Positions 1 to 9,173 of a DNA stretch of 64,000 nucleotides are shown here, one piece after another. The stretch spans positions 4,278,001 through 4,342,000 of the forward strand of contig NZ_CP104174.1 of assembly GCF_025200925.1 (NCBI RefSeq). Direction: 5' to 3'. The DNA is from Bradyrhizobium sp. CB1015 (GTDB lineage: Bacteria; Pseudomonadota; Alphaproteobacteria; Rhizobiales; Xanthobacteraceae). Below the pieces are notes generated by a model. The model did no database searches, was not told the DNA's origin, and saw only the letters and a list, made by a program, of their open reading frames with translations. Within the stretch, counting starts at the first letter, position 1. Every line of letters starts with the position of its first letter. Made by a program: the position numbers and the translations under genes.

Positions 1-185
1 CGCTCCTCGCCACCGCGATCGGTCTCGTCGCCGCCATTCCCGCCGTCATCATCTACAACCACTTCTCACGCGTGACGAAGGGCTATCTCGAGCTCGTCAG
101 CCGCGCCTCGGGCGCGGCAGGGCGGCTGCTCTCGCGCGATCTCGACCGCAGCCACGGCAGCGTGCATTCGCGCGCGGCGGAGTAG
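1..185 (+). CDS. exbB: ExbB, biopolymer transport protein (3' end only)
   Basis: The window opens inside this gene; the last 60 codons are visible, ending at TAG 183-185. The fragment begins inside a hydrophobic helix (LLATAIGLVAAIPAVIIYN) followed by a polar cytoplasmic tail, which is the end of the third transmembrane helix of MotA/TolQ/ExbB proteins. ExbB with ExbD forms the inner-membrane proton channel that drives TonB. The identification rests on this helix and on exbD starting 3 bases after the stop, followed by tonB. In Bradyrhizobium this trio is known to sit near haem-uptake genes, which would lie off the left edge here. Confidence 0.85.
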   Translation, partial: LLATAIGLVAAIPAVIIYNHFSRVTKGYLELVSRASGAAGRLLSRDLDRSHGSVHSRAAE

Positions 186-188
186 ACC

Positions 189-644
189 ATGGCCGTTTCG
201 CTCGCAGACAACGACGATGACGACGATTTCTCGGAAACGCATGACATCAACGTCACGCCGTTCATCGACGTCATCCTGGTGCTGCTGATCATCTTCATGG
301 TCGCCGCGCCGCTGTCCACGGTCGACCTGCCGATCGATCTGCCGACGTCGAGTGCGACGCCGCAGAAGAAGCCCGATAAGCCGACCTATCTCAGCATCAA
401 GCCCGATCTGACGCTCGCGATCGGAGAGAACCCGGTTCACCGGGCCGAGTTGATCGGGACCCTCGACGGCCTTTCCGACATGAGCAAGGACAAGTATGTT
501 TTCCTGCGCGCCGATCGCTCGGTGCCGTATGGCGAGCTGATGGGTGTGATGGAGCTCTTGCGTTCGGGCGGCTATACGCGGGTCAAGCTGGTCGCGCTGG
601 AAGGCGCGCCAGGGGCGCCTGCGGCAGGCGCCGCTCAGCCTTAA
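189..644 (+). CDS. exbD: ExbD, TonB-system proton channel subunit
   Basis: A 151-residue protein with a short acidic cytoplasmic N-terminus containing a run of aspartates, one transmembrane helix (about residues 24-43, VTPFIDVILVLLIIFMVAAP) and a periplasmic domain, the standard ExbD/TolR layout. The membrane aspartate needed for proton flow is present in the PFIDV segment. The ATG at 189 follows the exbB stop by 3 bases with GGAG just upstream, so the two are translationally coupled. It works with ExbB and TonB to energise outer-membrane receptors. The alternative TolR is less likely because tonB rather than tolA/tolB follows. Confidence 0.93.
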   Translation: MAVSLADNDDDDDFSETHDINVTPFIDVILVLLIIFMVAAPLSTVDLPIDLPTSSATPQKKPDKPTYLSIKPDLTLAIGENPVHRAELIGTLDGLSDMSKDKYVFLRADRSVPYGELMGVMELLRSGGYTRVKLVALEGAPGAPAAGAAQP

Positions 645-653
645 AGGCCAGCC

Positions 654-1466
654 ATGTCGGACGAACCGAGACCATCCCGAAAGCTCTGGATCGTGGCGGC
701 GGTCGCCGCGCTCGCGCTCCATCTCGGTGGTGCTGCGCTCGCGCTGGCGCATTTGCGTGCCGACGACGACGGCGATGGCCTCGGTGCAGCCGGTGCGGAG
801 TTTGCGGTCGAGATGGCATCGCCCAAGGTGCCCGATACCGATCTGCCGCCTGGGCCCGACAGCGAGGCGATGCAGGAGCAGCAGGCGCTTCCCGAGCAGA
901 AGGCCGAGACCAGGGAGACGGAGCTTCCGAAGGACCAGTCGCAGGAGGTCGAGGATCCTGATCGCGTCGTGACCGAGAACAGCACGAAGAAGCCAACGGA
1001 AGACGATCCGAAGATTCAGGCCGTCGAAACGCCCGCGGCCGAGGCATCGCCGAAGTCGGTTGCAAGTGCGCGGCAGACGCTCGACGAGGAGGCGCGCGAA
1101 GCCGAGAAGGCCCTGGCACCGGTCCTGGGGCTTGGCAAGGACATCCTGAAGATCACCGCCGACTGGAACCGCAAGATCAGCGCGCATCTGGCGGCTCACA
1201 AGGTCAATCCGGAGGGCAAGCAGCCCAATAACCAGAAGGTCAAGGTGAGCTTTGCGATCAACCGGAAAGGCAACGTGCTGTCGGTCGATGTCGCGGAATC
1301 GTCGGGAGATGCAGCCTACGATGCTGCGGCGGTGTCAATCGTCCGCAAGTCCGATCCGATCCCGCAGCCGCCTGCCGGACTGACCGACGACCGGTTCGAA
1401 CGGACCGTGGACATCATCTTCACGCCGCCGGATTCGAAGAAGAAAAAGACGGCTCAGCGCCAGTAG
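654..1466 (+). CDS. tonB: TonB family protein
   Basis: A 270-residue protein with an N-terminal signal-anchor helix (about residues 10-35), a long Pro/Glu/Lys/Gln-rich periplasm-spanning stretch (about 50-150) and a C-terminal TonB domain (about 175-262, including KVSFAINRKGNVLSVDVAESSG). It transmits the proton motive force from ExbBD to outer-membrane receptors. It begins 9 bases after exbD, so exbB-exbD-tonB is one operon. Its last 13 bases overlap the end of a convergent gene on the other strand. TolA is a less likely alternative given the ExbD-like partner and the recognisable TonB C-terminus. Confidence 0.9.
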   Translation: MSDEPRPSRKLWIVAAVAALALHLGGAALALAHLRADDDGDGLGAAGAEFAVEMASPKVPDTDLPPGPDSEAMQEQQALPEQKAETRETELPKDQSQEVEDPDRVVTENSTKKPTEDDPKIQAVETPAAEASPKSVASARQTLDEEAREAEKALAPVLGLGKDILKITADWNRKISAHLAAHKVNPEGKQPNNQKVKVSFAINRKGNVLSVDVAESSGDAAYDAAAVSIVRKSDPIPQPPAGLTDDRFERTVDIIFTPPDSKKKKTAQRQ

Positions 1467-1900
1467 AGCCGGATCCCGACATAGACCACGACTAGGCAGG
1501 CGAAGATCAGCGCCACGGGGAGGGGGCGTTTCTGGGCGCCGCTGGCTGCGCCTGCCCCGAAGAAGCCAGCGCTCTTCGGCTTCGGCTTCGGCGCCGGGCG
1601 CCGGAAGGCGGTAACATTGTCCGCTGCCGGCCTGGCCTGTCGGGGACGGACATCGGGCGGCGTTCCCGCGCCGCCCATCTCGACGTAATAGGCCTTGTAG
1701 ATCGCACCGATGGTGGCCTCGGTGGCTTCGCCCTCGCTCATCTGCGCCAGCAGGTTTTGATAGCTCGCCAGGAACTCCTGGGCCTCCGGAGGCAGCGCGG
1801 ACGCCCCGTTGAGCTTGGCCATCATCTTCCAGGTGGCGAAATCGGCGCGGGCGCGGGTGTCGGCGCGTCGCGCGATCAGCATATCGGCAGCTTTGACCAA
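1454..1900 (-). CDS. hypothetical protein with C-terminal membrane anchor
   Basis: A 148-residue protein of unknown function. The N-terminal half is helical and polar, the middle (about residues 100-125) is Pro/Lys-rich linker, and the last 20 residues form a single transmembrane helix (LPVALIFACLVVVYVGIRLYW) ending in Arg, so it is probably tail-anchored in the inner membrane. The start given is TTG at 1900; ATG at 1882 is the alternative, and the frame stays open upstream into the protease gene. It lies directly after the M50 protease on the same strand and may be co-transcribed. Its 3' end overlaps tonB by 13 bases. Confidence 0.6.
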   Translation of the reverse strand: MVKAADMLIARRADTRARADFATWKMMAKLNGASALPPEAQEFLASYQNLLAQMSEGEATEATIGAIYKAYYVEMGGAGTPPDVRPRQARPAADNVTAFRRPAPKPKPKSAGFFGAGAASGAQKRPLPVALIFACLVVVYVGIRLYWR

Positions 1901-1944
1901 GTCGGCCTCTGGCCCTTCGGCGTGGGGTTCGGATGTTAATTCAA

Positions 1945-2625
1945 CTACGCGTTGCCGGTCAGGAAGAGAACAGCCTGAATCACATAACCGGTCAACGTTC
2001 GCAGTATTGCTGAAATAACATCAAGATTTAGACCGAACTGCGAGCCTGCGAGTGGCAGCAGGATCAAGAGCCCGATCAGGATCAACATACCGACCGGCTC
2101 GAGCCGGGCCAGCGGCAAGGCGAGGGCCCGCGGCAGCAGCCCGACTGCGACGCGGCCGCCGTCCAGCGGCGGGATCGGCATCATGTTGAAGACGGCCAGG
2201 ATGGCGTTGATGATGAGCGCATTCTTGAGATTGTCGGCAACCCACTTCGCCGAGCTTGCGGGCACCAGGGGCAGGGCATGGAAGGCGACGGCCGCGGCCA
2301 GCGCCAGCAGGATGTTTGTGGCGGGCCCGGCGAGTGCCACCCAGACCATGTCGAGCCTGGGGTTGTTGAGCTTGCGGAAGTTCACCGGCACCGGCTTGGC
2401 ATAGCCGAACAGGAATGGCGAATGCGCGAACAGCAGCATCGCCGGCAGGATCAGGGTGCCGAACGGGTCGATATGCCTGACAGGATTGAAGCTGACCCGG
2501 CCGAGCTGTGAGGCCGTGTTGTCCCCGAGCCGGTCCGCGACGAAAGCGTGCGCGGCCTCGTGGAAGGTGATGGCGAGCACCAGAGGCAGCACCCACACCG
2601 AAAGGTCATAGAAGGAAATATTCAC
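1945..2625 (-). CDS. M50 family site-2-type metalloprotease
   Basis: A 226-residue multi-pass membrane protein. The zinc-binding motif HEAAH is at residues 22-26 in the first hydrophobic helix, and the third ligand motif NMMPIPPLDGGR lies near residue 150, the arrangement of compact site-2 proteases of the M50B/YwhC type without a PDZ domain. Such enzymes cleave transmembrane substrates within the bilayer; the substrate is not indicated by the neighbours. The ATG at 2625 gives the expected family length. The following 148-residue gene is on the same strand and may be expressed with it. Confidence 0.88.
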   Translation of the reverse strand: MNISFYDLSVWVLPLVLAITFHEAAHAFVADRLGDNTASQLGRVSFNPVRHIDPFGTLILPAMLLFAHSPFLFGYAKPVPVNFRKLNNPRLDMVWVALAGPATNILLALAAAVAFHALPLVPASSAKWVADNLKNALIINAILAVFNMMPIPPLDGGRVAVGLLPRALALPLARLEPVGMLILIGLLILLPLAGSQFGLNLDVISAILRTLTGYVIQAVLFLTGNA

Positions 2626-2770
2626 GGCTCGTCCATCCCGGTTTGCCGGCGGCCTTGCAGCCGTCCCGGTCGACCGGCGGTGCAGCAGCGCTTGAGCTGA
2701 AGATAGGGCGGCCGGCTCCGGAATGCCACGCTGCCCGAGATGGGGCCGGTCGATGCCGGCGTGCAGTCGT

Positions 2771-2790
2771 ACAATTCAGGCCGGAATTGT
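2771..2790. terminator. near-perfect 20-bp palindrome at the end of the GFA gene
   Basis: ACAATTC (2771-2777) and GAATTGT (2784-2790) enclose GGCC-centred sequence, giving an almost complete 20-bp inverted repeat that overlaps the stop codon of the GFA gene. It could end the minus-strand transcript of the sugar-acid genes, but no T-run follows, and an operator role cannot be excluded. Confidence 0.35.
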
Positions 2791-3168
2791 CCCTTGATAC
2801 TGTACCAGCCCATCGTCGAGCTTCACCCAGGCGAGCTTTTCCGAGACCCAGATGTGATCGGTCGGCGCAAAGGCGTTGCGATCGTCGAAGCTCGCAAGCG
2901 CCACGCCCGCCAGCGTGCCGTTGCGCCGCCAGGCGAACAGGCGCGTGCCGCACCGCTTGCAGAACACGCGGTCAATGTTCTCGGACGATGCATAGCGTGC
3001 AGTCTCGCCCGCGACGCTGAGCGCACGCTGCTCGAACTGCGCCCGGGCGAAGTAGGGCGAGCCCATCGCCTTCTGGCAGATGCGGCAATGGCAGATGCGG
3101 ACGTTGAGCGGCTCGCCCTCCGCCTTGAACCGCACCGCGCCGCACAGGCATCCACCTTCCCGGATCAT
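2776..3168 (-). CDS. GFA/CENP-V domain zinc protein
   Basis: A 130-residue protein of the glutathione-dependent formaldehyde-activating (GFA) superfamily. Visible zinc ligands are C7-x-C9, C26-x-C28-x2-C31 and C70-x2-C73, the full two-zinc set. Classical Gfa condenses glutathione with formaldehyde, but most members of the superfamily have no proven function, so the substrate is unassigned. The ATG at 3168 lies 7 bases after the upstream SDR, so it is the last gene of the minus-strand run dehydratase-SDR-SDR-GFA. Its presence in a sugar-acid operon is unusual; detoxification of an aldehyde produced by the pathway is only a guess. Confidence 0.85.
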   Translation of the reverse strand: MIREGGCLCGAVRFKAEGEPLNVRICHCRICQKAMGSPYFARAQFEQRALSVAGETARYASSENIDRVFCKRCGTRLFAWRRNGTLAGVALASFDDRNAFAPTDHIWVSEKLAWVKLDDGLVQYQGTIPA

Positions 3169-3175
3169 GATGTCC

Positions 3176-3922
3176 TCAATAGGTTGCGCGCCCGCCCGAG
3201 ATGTCGAACACCGCGCCAGTGGAGAAGGCGCAATCCTCGGATGCGAGCCAGGCCACCATCGCGGCGAGCTCTTCCACCAGAACGAAGCGTGCTTTCGGGA
3301 TCTTCGACAGCATGAAGTCGATGTGCTGCTGCGTCATCTGGTCGAAGATCGCGGTCTTGGCGGCCGCCGGGGTCACCGCGTTGACGAGGATGTCATGGGC
3401 GGCGAGCTCCTTGCCGAGCGACTTCGTCAGCGCGATCAGGCCGGCCTTGGAGGCCGAATAATGCGCGGCGTTCGGGTTGCCTTCCTTGCCGGCGATCGAG
3501 GCGATGTTCACGATGCGCCCGTATCTCTGCTTGAGCATTTCGGGCACGATCGCCTTTGAGACGATGAAGGGGCCGTCGAGGTTGATGCGCAGCACCTTGC
3601 GCCATTCCTCGAGGTCGGTCTCCCAGACCGGCTTGTTGACGCCGGCGATGCCGGCATTGTTGACGAGGATGTCGATCTTGCCGAAGGCCTTGAGCGTCGC
3701 ATCGCGTGCGTGCTCGACGGCCGCCGTGTCGGTGACGTCGACCTTGAAGACTTTTGTCTCGCCGCCGATCTCCTTTGCGGTCTTCTCCGCCAGCGCGGCG
3801 TCGAAATCCCAGATCGCGACCTTGGCGCCGGAGGCGACGAAGCGCTCGGTGATGGCGCGGCCAAAGCCCTGCGCACCGCCGGTGACGACGCCGATGCGGC
3901 CGTTGAGATCGATCTTGTTCAT
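3176..3922 (-). CDS. SDR family oxidoreductase, probable sugar dehydrogenase
   Basis: A 248-residue classical short-chain dehydrogenase. The cofactor motif TGGAQGFG starts near residue 14, an Asp after the second strand (WDFD) favours NAD(H), the NNAG motif is present, and the catalytic Ser...YSASK set is near residues 140-157. It resembles FabG-like proteins and the sugar 1-dehydrogenases found in non-phosphorylating pathways. It lies between a second SDR (18-base gap) and the GFA gene, downstream of a D-xylonate-type dehydratase. I infer oxidation of a sugar or sugar acid; the exact substrate cannot be read from sequence. FabG itself is unlikely, given the context. Confidence 0.82.
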   Translation of the reverse strand: MNKIDLNGRIGVVTGGAQGFGRAITERFVASGAKVAIWDFDAALAEKTAKEIGGETKVFKVDVTDTAAVEHARDATLKAFGKIDILVNNAGIAGVNKPVWETDLEEWRKVLRINLDGPFIVSKAIVPEMLKQRYGRIVNIASIAGKEGNPNAAHYSASKAGLIALTKSLGKELAAHDILVNAVTPAAAKTAIFDQMTQQHIDFMLSKIPKARFVLVEELAAMVAWLASEDCAFSTGAVFDISGGRATY

Positions 3923-3940
3923 GCCGGCGGCCTTCTTGCG

Positions 3941-4672
3941 TCAGAGCATGTAGCCGCCGTCGACGACGAGGTCGACGCCGGTGGTGAAGGCGCTCTCGTC
4001 GCTGCCGAGATAGACCGCCATGGCCGCGATCTCCTCGGCGGTGCCGAGCCGCCCCATCTTCTGGCGGGAGATGAACATCTCCTTGCCCTGCGGGCCCTGG
4101 GCTGCCGCGCGGTCGAGCATCGAAGGCGTCTCGACGGTGCCGGGACAGATCGAGTTGCAGCGGATGCCCTTGGTGATGAAGTCGAGCGCGACCGCGCGGG
4201 ACAGCAGTGACACTGCCGCCTTCGACGAGCTGTAGACGTAGCGGTTCGCCGGCGGCCGCAAGGCTGCGCAGGACGAGATGTTGACGATGCTGCCGCCGCC
4301 GCCCGCGATCATGTCGGGCAGGAAGGCCTTGATGGTCCGGTGCATCGATTTGACGTTGAGGTCGAACGAGAAGTCGAAATCCTCCTCCGAGCATTCCAGG
4401 ATGGTGCCGTGGTGCACGAAGCCGGCGGCGTTGAGCAGGATGTCGATCTTGCCGATGCGCTTGGCGAAGGCGTTGACCTCGGCGGTATTGCGGACGTCGA
4501 GCTTGGCCACTTCGGCGATGCCTTCCTTGGTCAAGCCAGCGATGCCGGCCTCGTTGATGTCGGTGGCGATGACGGTTGCGCCTTCACGCGCGAATGCGAT
4601 CGCGCAAGCGCGCCCGATGCCTGCAGCTGCCGCCGTGACGACGGCGCGCTTTCCCTTGAGGCGGTCTGCCAT
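3941..4672 (-). CDS. SDR oxidoreductase, 2-keto-3-deoxy-L-fuconate dehydrogenase / DHRS6 type
   Basis: A 243-residue SDR. TAAAAGIG replaces the usual TGxxxGxG glycine-rich loop, an alanine-rich form typical of the DHRS6/BDH2 and bacterial 2-keto-3-deoxy-L-fuconate 4-dehydrogenase group. Other group features are ATDINE after strand 2 (NAD preference), AGFVHHGT, YVYSSSKAA with the catalytic Tyr/Lys, and CPGTVETPS. The neighbouring sugar-acid dehydratase supports oxidation of a 2-keto-3-deoxy acid, but 3-hydroxybutyrate-type activity is also known in this group. A palindromic repeat separates it from the dehydratase upstream, so expression may be partly uncoupled. Confidence 0.82.
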   Translation of the reverse strand: MADRLKGKRAVVTAAAAGIGRACAIAFAREGATVIATDINEAGIAGLTKEGIAEVAKLDVRNTAEVNAFAKRIGKIDILLNAAGFVHHGTILECSEEDFDFSFDLNVKSMHRTIKAFLPDMIAGGGGSIVNISSCAALRPPANRYVYSSSKAAVSLLSRAVALDFITKGIRCNSICPGTVETPSMLDRAAAQGPQGKEMFISRQKMGRLGTAEEIAAMAVYLGSDESAFTTGVDLVVDGGYML

Positions 4673-4710
4673 TTTGTTGTTCTCCTTGATTTTCTCGGTG
4701 CCGCAGCGCC

Positions 4711-4796
4711 GTAGCCCGGATGGAGCGTCAGCGTAATCCGGGTGTGTTGCGTTCGCGGATGATGACCCGGATTGCGCTACGCTCCATCCGGGCTAC
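4711..4796. repeat. GTAGCCCGGATGGAGC-type palindromic repeat, copy 1
   Basis: An 86-bp imperfect inverted repeat: GTAGCCCGGATGGAGCG at the left end and its complement CGCTCCATCCGGGCTAC at the right. The same arms recur at 19699, 45455 and 59266. This copy lies between the dehydratase stop and the SDR start, where it could fold in the mRNA. Confidence 0.85.
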
Positions 4797-4807
4797 GTGT
4801 GCCCAAC

Positions 4808-6637
4808 TCAGTGATTATCCCGCGCCACACCGAACGTGCCGGCGACGTTCTGATATCTTGTGGCGAGCTCCATGCAGGCGCCGGTCGATTGCTGGCCGAC
4901 GGTGTTGCGATAGATCTCCTGCCACGGCGTCTGGTTCGGCGGATGCTTGAAGCCGCCGTTGGCCTTGAGCTCGGCATGTCGCTTCTTCAACTCCTCGTCC
5001 GAGATCAGGATGTTGGCGCTGCCCTTGTTGAGGTCGATGCGGACCTTGTCGCCGGTCTTGAGGATGGCAAGCCCGCCATTGGCGGCGGCTTCCGGCGAGG
5101 CGTTGAGGATCGAGGGCGAGCCCGAGGTGCCGGACTGGCGGCCATCGCCGATGCAGGGCAGGGACAGGATGCCGCGTTTGATCAGCGCCGCCGGCGGCTG
5201 CATGTTCACGACCTCGGCGCCACCGGGGTAGCCGATCGGACCGGTGCCGCGGATGAACAGCACGCAACGCTCGTCGATGTCGAGCGAGGGATCGTCGATC
5301 CGCTCGTGATAATCCTCCGGCCCCTCGAACACGATGGCGCGGCCCTCGAAGGCATTGAGGTCCCTGGGGTTGCTGAGATAGCGGTCGCGGAATTCCTTGG
5401 AGATCACGCTGGTCTTCATGATCGCGGAATCGAACAGATTGCCCTTCAGCACCAGGAAGCCGGCGTCCTTCACCAGCGGCTTGTCGTAAGCCCAGATCAC
5501 GTCGTTGTCGGGTACGGGCGCGTTCTTGCAGTTCTCGCCGATGCTGCGGCCGTTGACCGTGATCGCGTCCTCATGGATGCGCTTGTGCTTCATCAATTCG
5601 CGCACCACGGCCGGCACGCCGCCGGCGCGGTGAAATTCCTCGCCGAGATAGAAGCCGGCCGGCTGCATGTTGACCAGGAGCGGCACGTCGTGGCCGAACT
5701 TCTGCCAATCCTCGATCGACAGCTCGACGCCGATGTGGCGGGCGAGGGCGTTGATGTGGATCGGCGCGTTGGTCGAGCCGCCGATCGCCGAATTGATGAC
5801 GATGCAATTCTCGAACGCCTTGCGGGTCAGGATGTCCGAGGGTTTCAGGTCCTCCCAGACCATCTCGACGATACGTTTTCCGGTCTCGTAGGCGATCTGG
5901 CCGCGCTCGCGATAGGGCGCCGGGATCGCCGCGCAGCCCGGCAGCGAGAAGCCGAGCGCTTCGGCAAGCCCGTTCATGGTCGAGGCCGTGCCCATGGTGT
6001 TGCAATGGCCGACCGAGGGCGCCGAGGAGGCCACGATCTCCATGAATTCTTCATAATTGATCTCGCCGGCCGCGAGCCGCTCGCGCGATTTCCAGACGAT
6101 GGTGCCGGAGCCGGTGCGCTCGCCATTGTGCCAGCCGTTCAGCATCGGGCCGCCCGACAGCACGATCGCGGGCAGGTTCACCGTCGCCGCCGCCATCATG
6201 CAGGCCGGCGTGGTCTTGTCGCAGCCGGTGGTCAGCACCACGCCGTCGAGCGGATAGCCGTAGAGGACCTCGACCAGGCCGAGATAAGCGAGGTTGCGGT
6301 CGAGCGCCGCAGTCGGGCGCTTGCCGGTCTCCTGAATGGGGTGGGTCGGGAATTCCATCGCAATGCCGCCGGCCTCGCGGATGCCTTCGCGGACGCGGTG
6401 CGCGAGCTCGAGATGATGGCGGTTGCAGGGGGACAGGTCGTTGCCGGTCTGGGCGATGCCGATGATCGGCTTGCCGGATTGCAGCTCGGCGCGGGTGAGG
6501 CCGAAGTTCAGATAACGCTCCATATAGAGCGCGGTCATGCCCGGATTGTGCGGGTTGTTGAACCATTCCTGCGAGCGAAGATGGCGGCGGGTACCGTTAC
6601 TGCCGGCGGCGTGCCCGTTGGTTGGCTTCTTTGTCAT
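4808..6637 (-). CDS. xylD: IlvD/Edd family sugar-acid dehydratase, D-xylonate dehydratase type
   Basis: A 609-residue dehydratase very close in sequence to Caulobacter XylD as I remember it, with a slightly longer N-terminus. Iron-sulfur ligands C71 (SPCNRHH), C139 (TTGCDKTTP) and C212 (VGHCNTMG) are present, spaced as in [2Fe-2S] arabinonate/xylonate dehydratases. The catalytic-serine loop [14 protein letters not shown] is intact. It converts a sugar acid to its 2-keto-3-deoxy form. ATG 6637 has GCAGGAG upstream. The presence of a KDG-type kinase and Eda aldolase, and the absence of xylX/xylA, suggest its acid may be a hexonate or another aldonate rather than xylonate. The operator at 6775 lies about 140 bp upstream. 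Confidence 0.88.
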   Translation of the reverse strand: MTKKPTNGHAAGSNGTRRHLRSQEWFNNPHNPGMTALYMERYLNFGLTRAELQSGKPIIGIAQTGNDLSPCNRHHLELAHRVREGIREAGGIAMEFPTHPIQETGKRPTAALDRNLAYLGLVEVLYGYPLDGVVLTTGCDKTTPACMMAAATVNLPAIVLSGGPMLNGWHNGERTGSGTIVWKSRERLAAGEINYEEFMEIVASSAPSVGHCNTMGTASTMNGLAEALGFSLPGCAAIPAPYRERGQIAYETGKRIVEMVWEDLKPSDILTRKAFENCIVINSAIGGSTNAPIHINALARHIGVELSIEDWQKFGHDVPLLVNMQPAGFYLGEEFHRAGGVPAVVRELMKHKRIHEDAITVNGRSIGENCKNAPVPDNDVIWAYDKPLVKDAGFLVLKGNLFDSAIMKTSVISKEFRDRYLSNPRDLNAFEGRAIVFEGPEDYHERIDDPSLDIDERCVLFIRGTGPIGYPGGAEVVNMQPPAALIKRGILSLPCIGDGRQSGTSGSPSILNASPEAAANGGLAILKTGDKVRIDLNKGSANILISDEELKKRHAELKANGGFKHPPNQTPWQEIYRNTVGQQSTGACMELATRYQNVAGTFGVARDNH

Positions 6638-6759
6638 TGGTTTCTCCTGCGATGCAAACGCACTGGCGTCCGTCTCATGGTGTCGGCATGTGCGGTGCCC
6701 AACGGCGCGCGCGATGATCTGCCTTCCCGCTAGCGGGTCGTTTCCTCACGATTCAGATA

Positions 6760-7860
6760 CTAGTCGGGGCTACTTGGTAACGCTACCATTTTGTTCGCCG
6801 CAGCCGCGCCCGATACGGCTGGCCTGCTGTCCGAACGTCGAGCCGACGAGCTTTGCCGCTCGATCACCTTGAAGCCGAGATCGAGCACCGGCTGCTCCGG
6901 GCGCCGGCCCTCGATCGCATCGATCAGCATGGTGGCGGCCTTCTTCCCCATCTCGTAGCGGTTGGTGCGGACGCTGGTGAGGGTGGGGACGGCGGAGGCC
7001 ATGAATTCGAGGTCGTTGAAGCCGACGATCGCGATCTGCCCGGGGACTGCGATCTCCCGGCGCCGGCATTCGAACAGCACGCCGAGCGCGAGGTCGTCAT
7101 TGGCGCAGAACACCGCGTCGATGTCGGGCTCGTGCGCCAGCAGATCGGTGAACAGGGCGCCGCCCAGCGTCACCGAGGTCGGCGTCGCCGTCGTGACCAC
7201 CAGGCGCTGGTCGAACAATCCGGCATCCTGCATAGCCGAGACATATCCGTCCAGCCGCCGCTGCACCCTCGGATCCATGCGCGCGCCGACGAAGCCGATC
7301 TTGCGGTGACCTTGCTCGAACAGGTGCGCGATCGCCGCACGGGCGGCATCGTAGTGTGAAAAGCCGATCATCATGTCGACGGGGTCCGGGCCGATCTCCA
7401 TGATCTGCACGATCGGGCAGTCCGCGGCTTGAAGCATCGCGCGGGACTCCGTGGTCTGGTCGATGCCGGTGACGATCAGGCCGGCCGGCTTCTGCGCCAG
7501 AAACAGACGCAGCAGCTTCTCTTCCTGGAGAATGCTGTAGCGCGTGTTGGACAACTGGATCGAGTAGCGGCTGCCTTCGGAGGCGTCATAGATGCCGCGC
7601 AGCACGTCCGAGAACACGTTATTGGTGAGCGATGGGATCAAGACACCGATGACCTCGGTGCGTTGCGAGGCGAGGGCGCGCGCGGCAAGGTTGGGCACAT
7701 AGCCGAGCTCCTTGGCGGCGCTCTCGACCCGCGTCCGCTTGGCGACCGACAGGGCCTCCGGATTACGGAAGAAGCGCGACGCGGTAATCGGGCTGACACC
7801 GGCGAGCTCGGCCACTTCGGCCAGCCGGATTTTGCCTGACTTGGTGCGTTTTCGACCCAT
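6760..7860 (-). CDS. LacI family transcriptional regulator, GntR-like
   Basis: A 366-residue repressor. The N-terminal helix-turn-helix (about residues 11-35, IRLAEVAELAGVSPITASRF) is followed by the hinge (YVPNLAARALASQ) and a periplasmic-binding-protein-like effector domain. Sequence features such as FLRNPE-like FFRNPEALSV, GVLIPSLTNNVFSDVLRGI and FCANDDLALGVLFECRR match the gluconate repressor GntR branch more than sugar-binding LacI members, implying a sugar acid as inducer. It lies between the dehydratase arm and the importer arm of the cluster, with a candidate operator upstream of each. The C-terminus has about 30 extra residues beyond the usual fold. Confidence 0.9.
   Translation of the reverse strand: MGRKRTKSGKIRLAEVAELAGVSPITASRFFRNPEALSVAKRTRVESAAKELGYVPNLAARALASQRTEVIGVLIPSLTNNVFSDVLRGIYDASEGSRYSIQLSNTRYSILQEEKLLRLFLAQKPAGLIVTGIDQTTESRAMLQAADCPIVQIMEIGPDPVDMMIGFSHYDAARAAIAHLFEQGHRKIGFVGARMDPRVQRRLDGYVSAMQDAGLFDQRLVVTTATPTSVTLGGALFTDLLAHEPDIDAVFCANDDLALGVLFECRRREIAVPGQIAIVGFNDLEFMASAVPTLTSVRTNRYEMGKKAATMLIDAIEGRRPEQPVLDLGFKVIERQSSSARRSDSRPAVSGAAAANKMVALPSSPD
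6775..6788. promoter_or_regulatory. candidate LacI-family operator upstream of the dehydratase
   Basis: TGGTAACGCTACCA is an inverted repeat with a central CG and one mismatched pair, the form expected for LacI/GntR-family sites. It lies within the last codons of the lacI gene and about 140 bp upstream of the dehydratase start, so it may control that arm. Its right half is the same as in the site at 7903. Confidence 0.6.
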
Positions 7861-7902
7861 TTGCTGCTCTTAACACAGTCAGTCCCGCAAACAAAGGAAC
7901 GT

Positions 7903-7916
7903 TGACAGCGCTACCA
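7903..7916. promoter_or_regulatory. candidate LacI-family operator between lacI and the importer operon
   Basis: TGACAGCGCTACCA shares CGCTACCA with the site at 6775 and fits the consensus TGGTARCGCTACCA with two mismatches. It overlaps a TTGACA hexamer (7902-7907) in the divergent region between lacI (start 7860) and the ABC ATPase (start 8062), so a bound repressor could block either promoter. Confidence 0.6.
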
Positions 7917-7938
7917 GCAACGACTAACCAAAGACAAA

Positions 7939-7967
7939 TTGCCAAAACCGCACAAACTACCGACAAT
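7939..7967 (+). promoter_or_regulatory. candidate sigma-70-like promoter for the sugar importer operon
   Basis: TTGCCA (7939-7944) and GACAAT (7962-7967) are separated by 17 bp, in the AT-richer part of the lacI/ABC intergenic region and about 95 bp before the first gene. A second TTGACA at 7902 overlaps the operator. These are matches by eye only. Confidence 0.35.
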
Positions 7968-8061
7968 GTCGCCCGCTAAGCTCGGGCTTCGTTCGGTGAA
8001 GTCCGAAAAACAAGACGGTCGCGGCGCGAGAGGCGCCGTGGACTTTCGAGGAGGGAGCTAG

Positions 8062-9129
<1,068 letters not shown>

Positions 9130-9173
9130 GCCAAAATTTAACAAAACGAAAAAATCATCAGAGGGAGGACGAT

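Noticed and set aside
4772..6733. Long plus-strand open frame opposite the sugar-acid dehydratase
   Set aside because: Antisense shadow; the dehydratase on the minus strand has all its iron-sulfur ligands and a good start.
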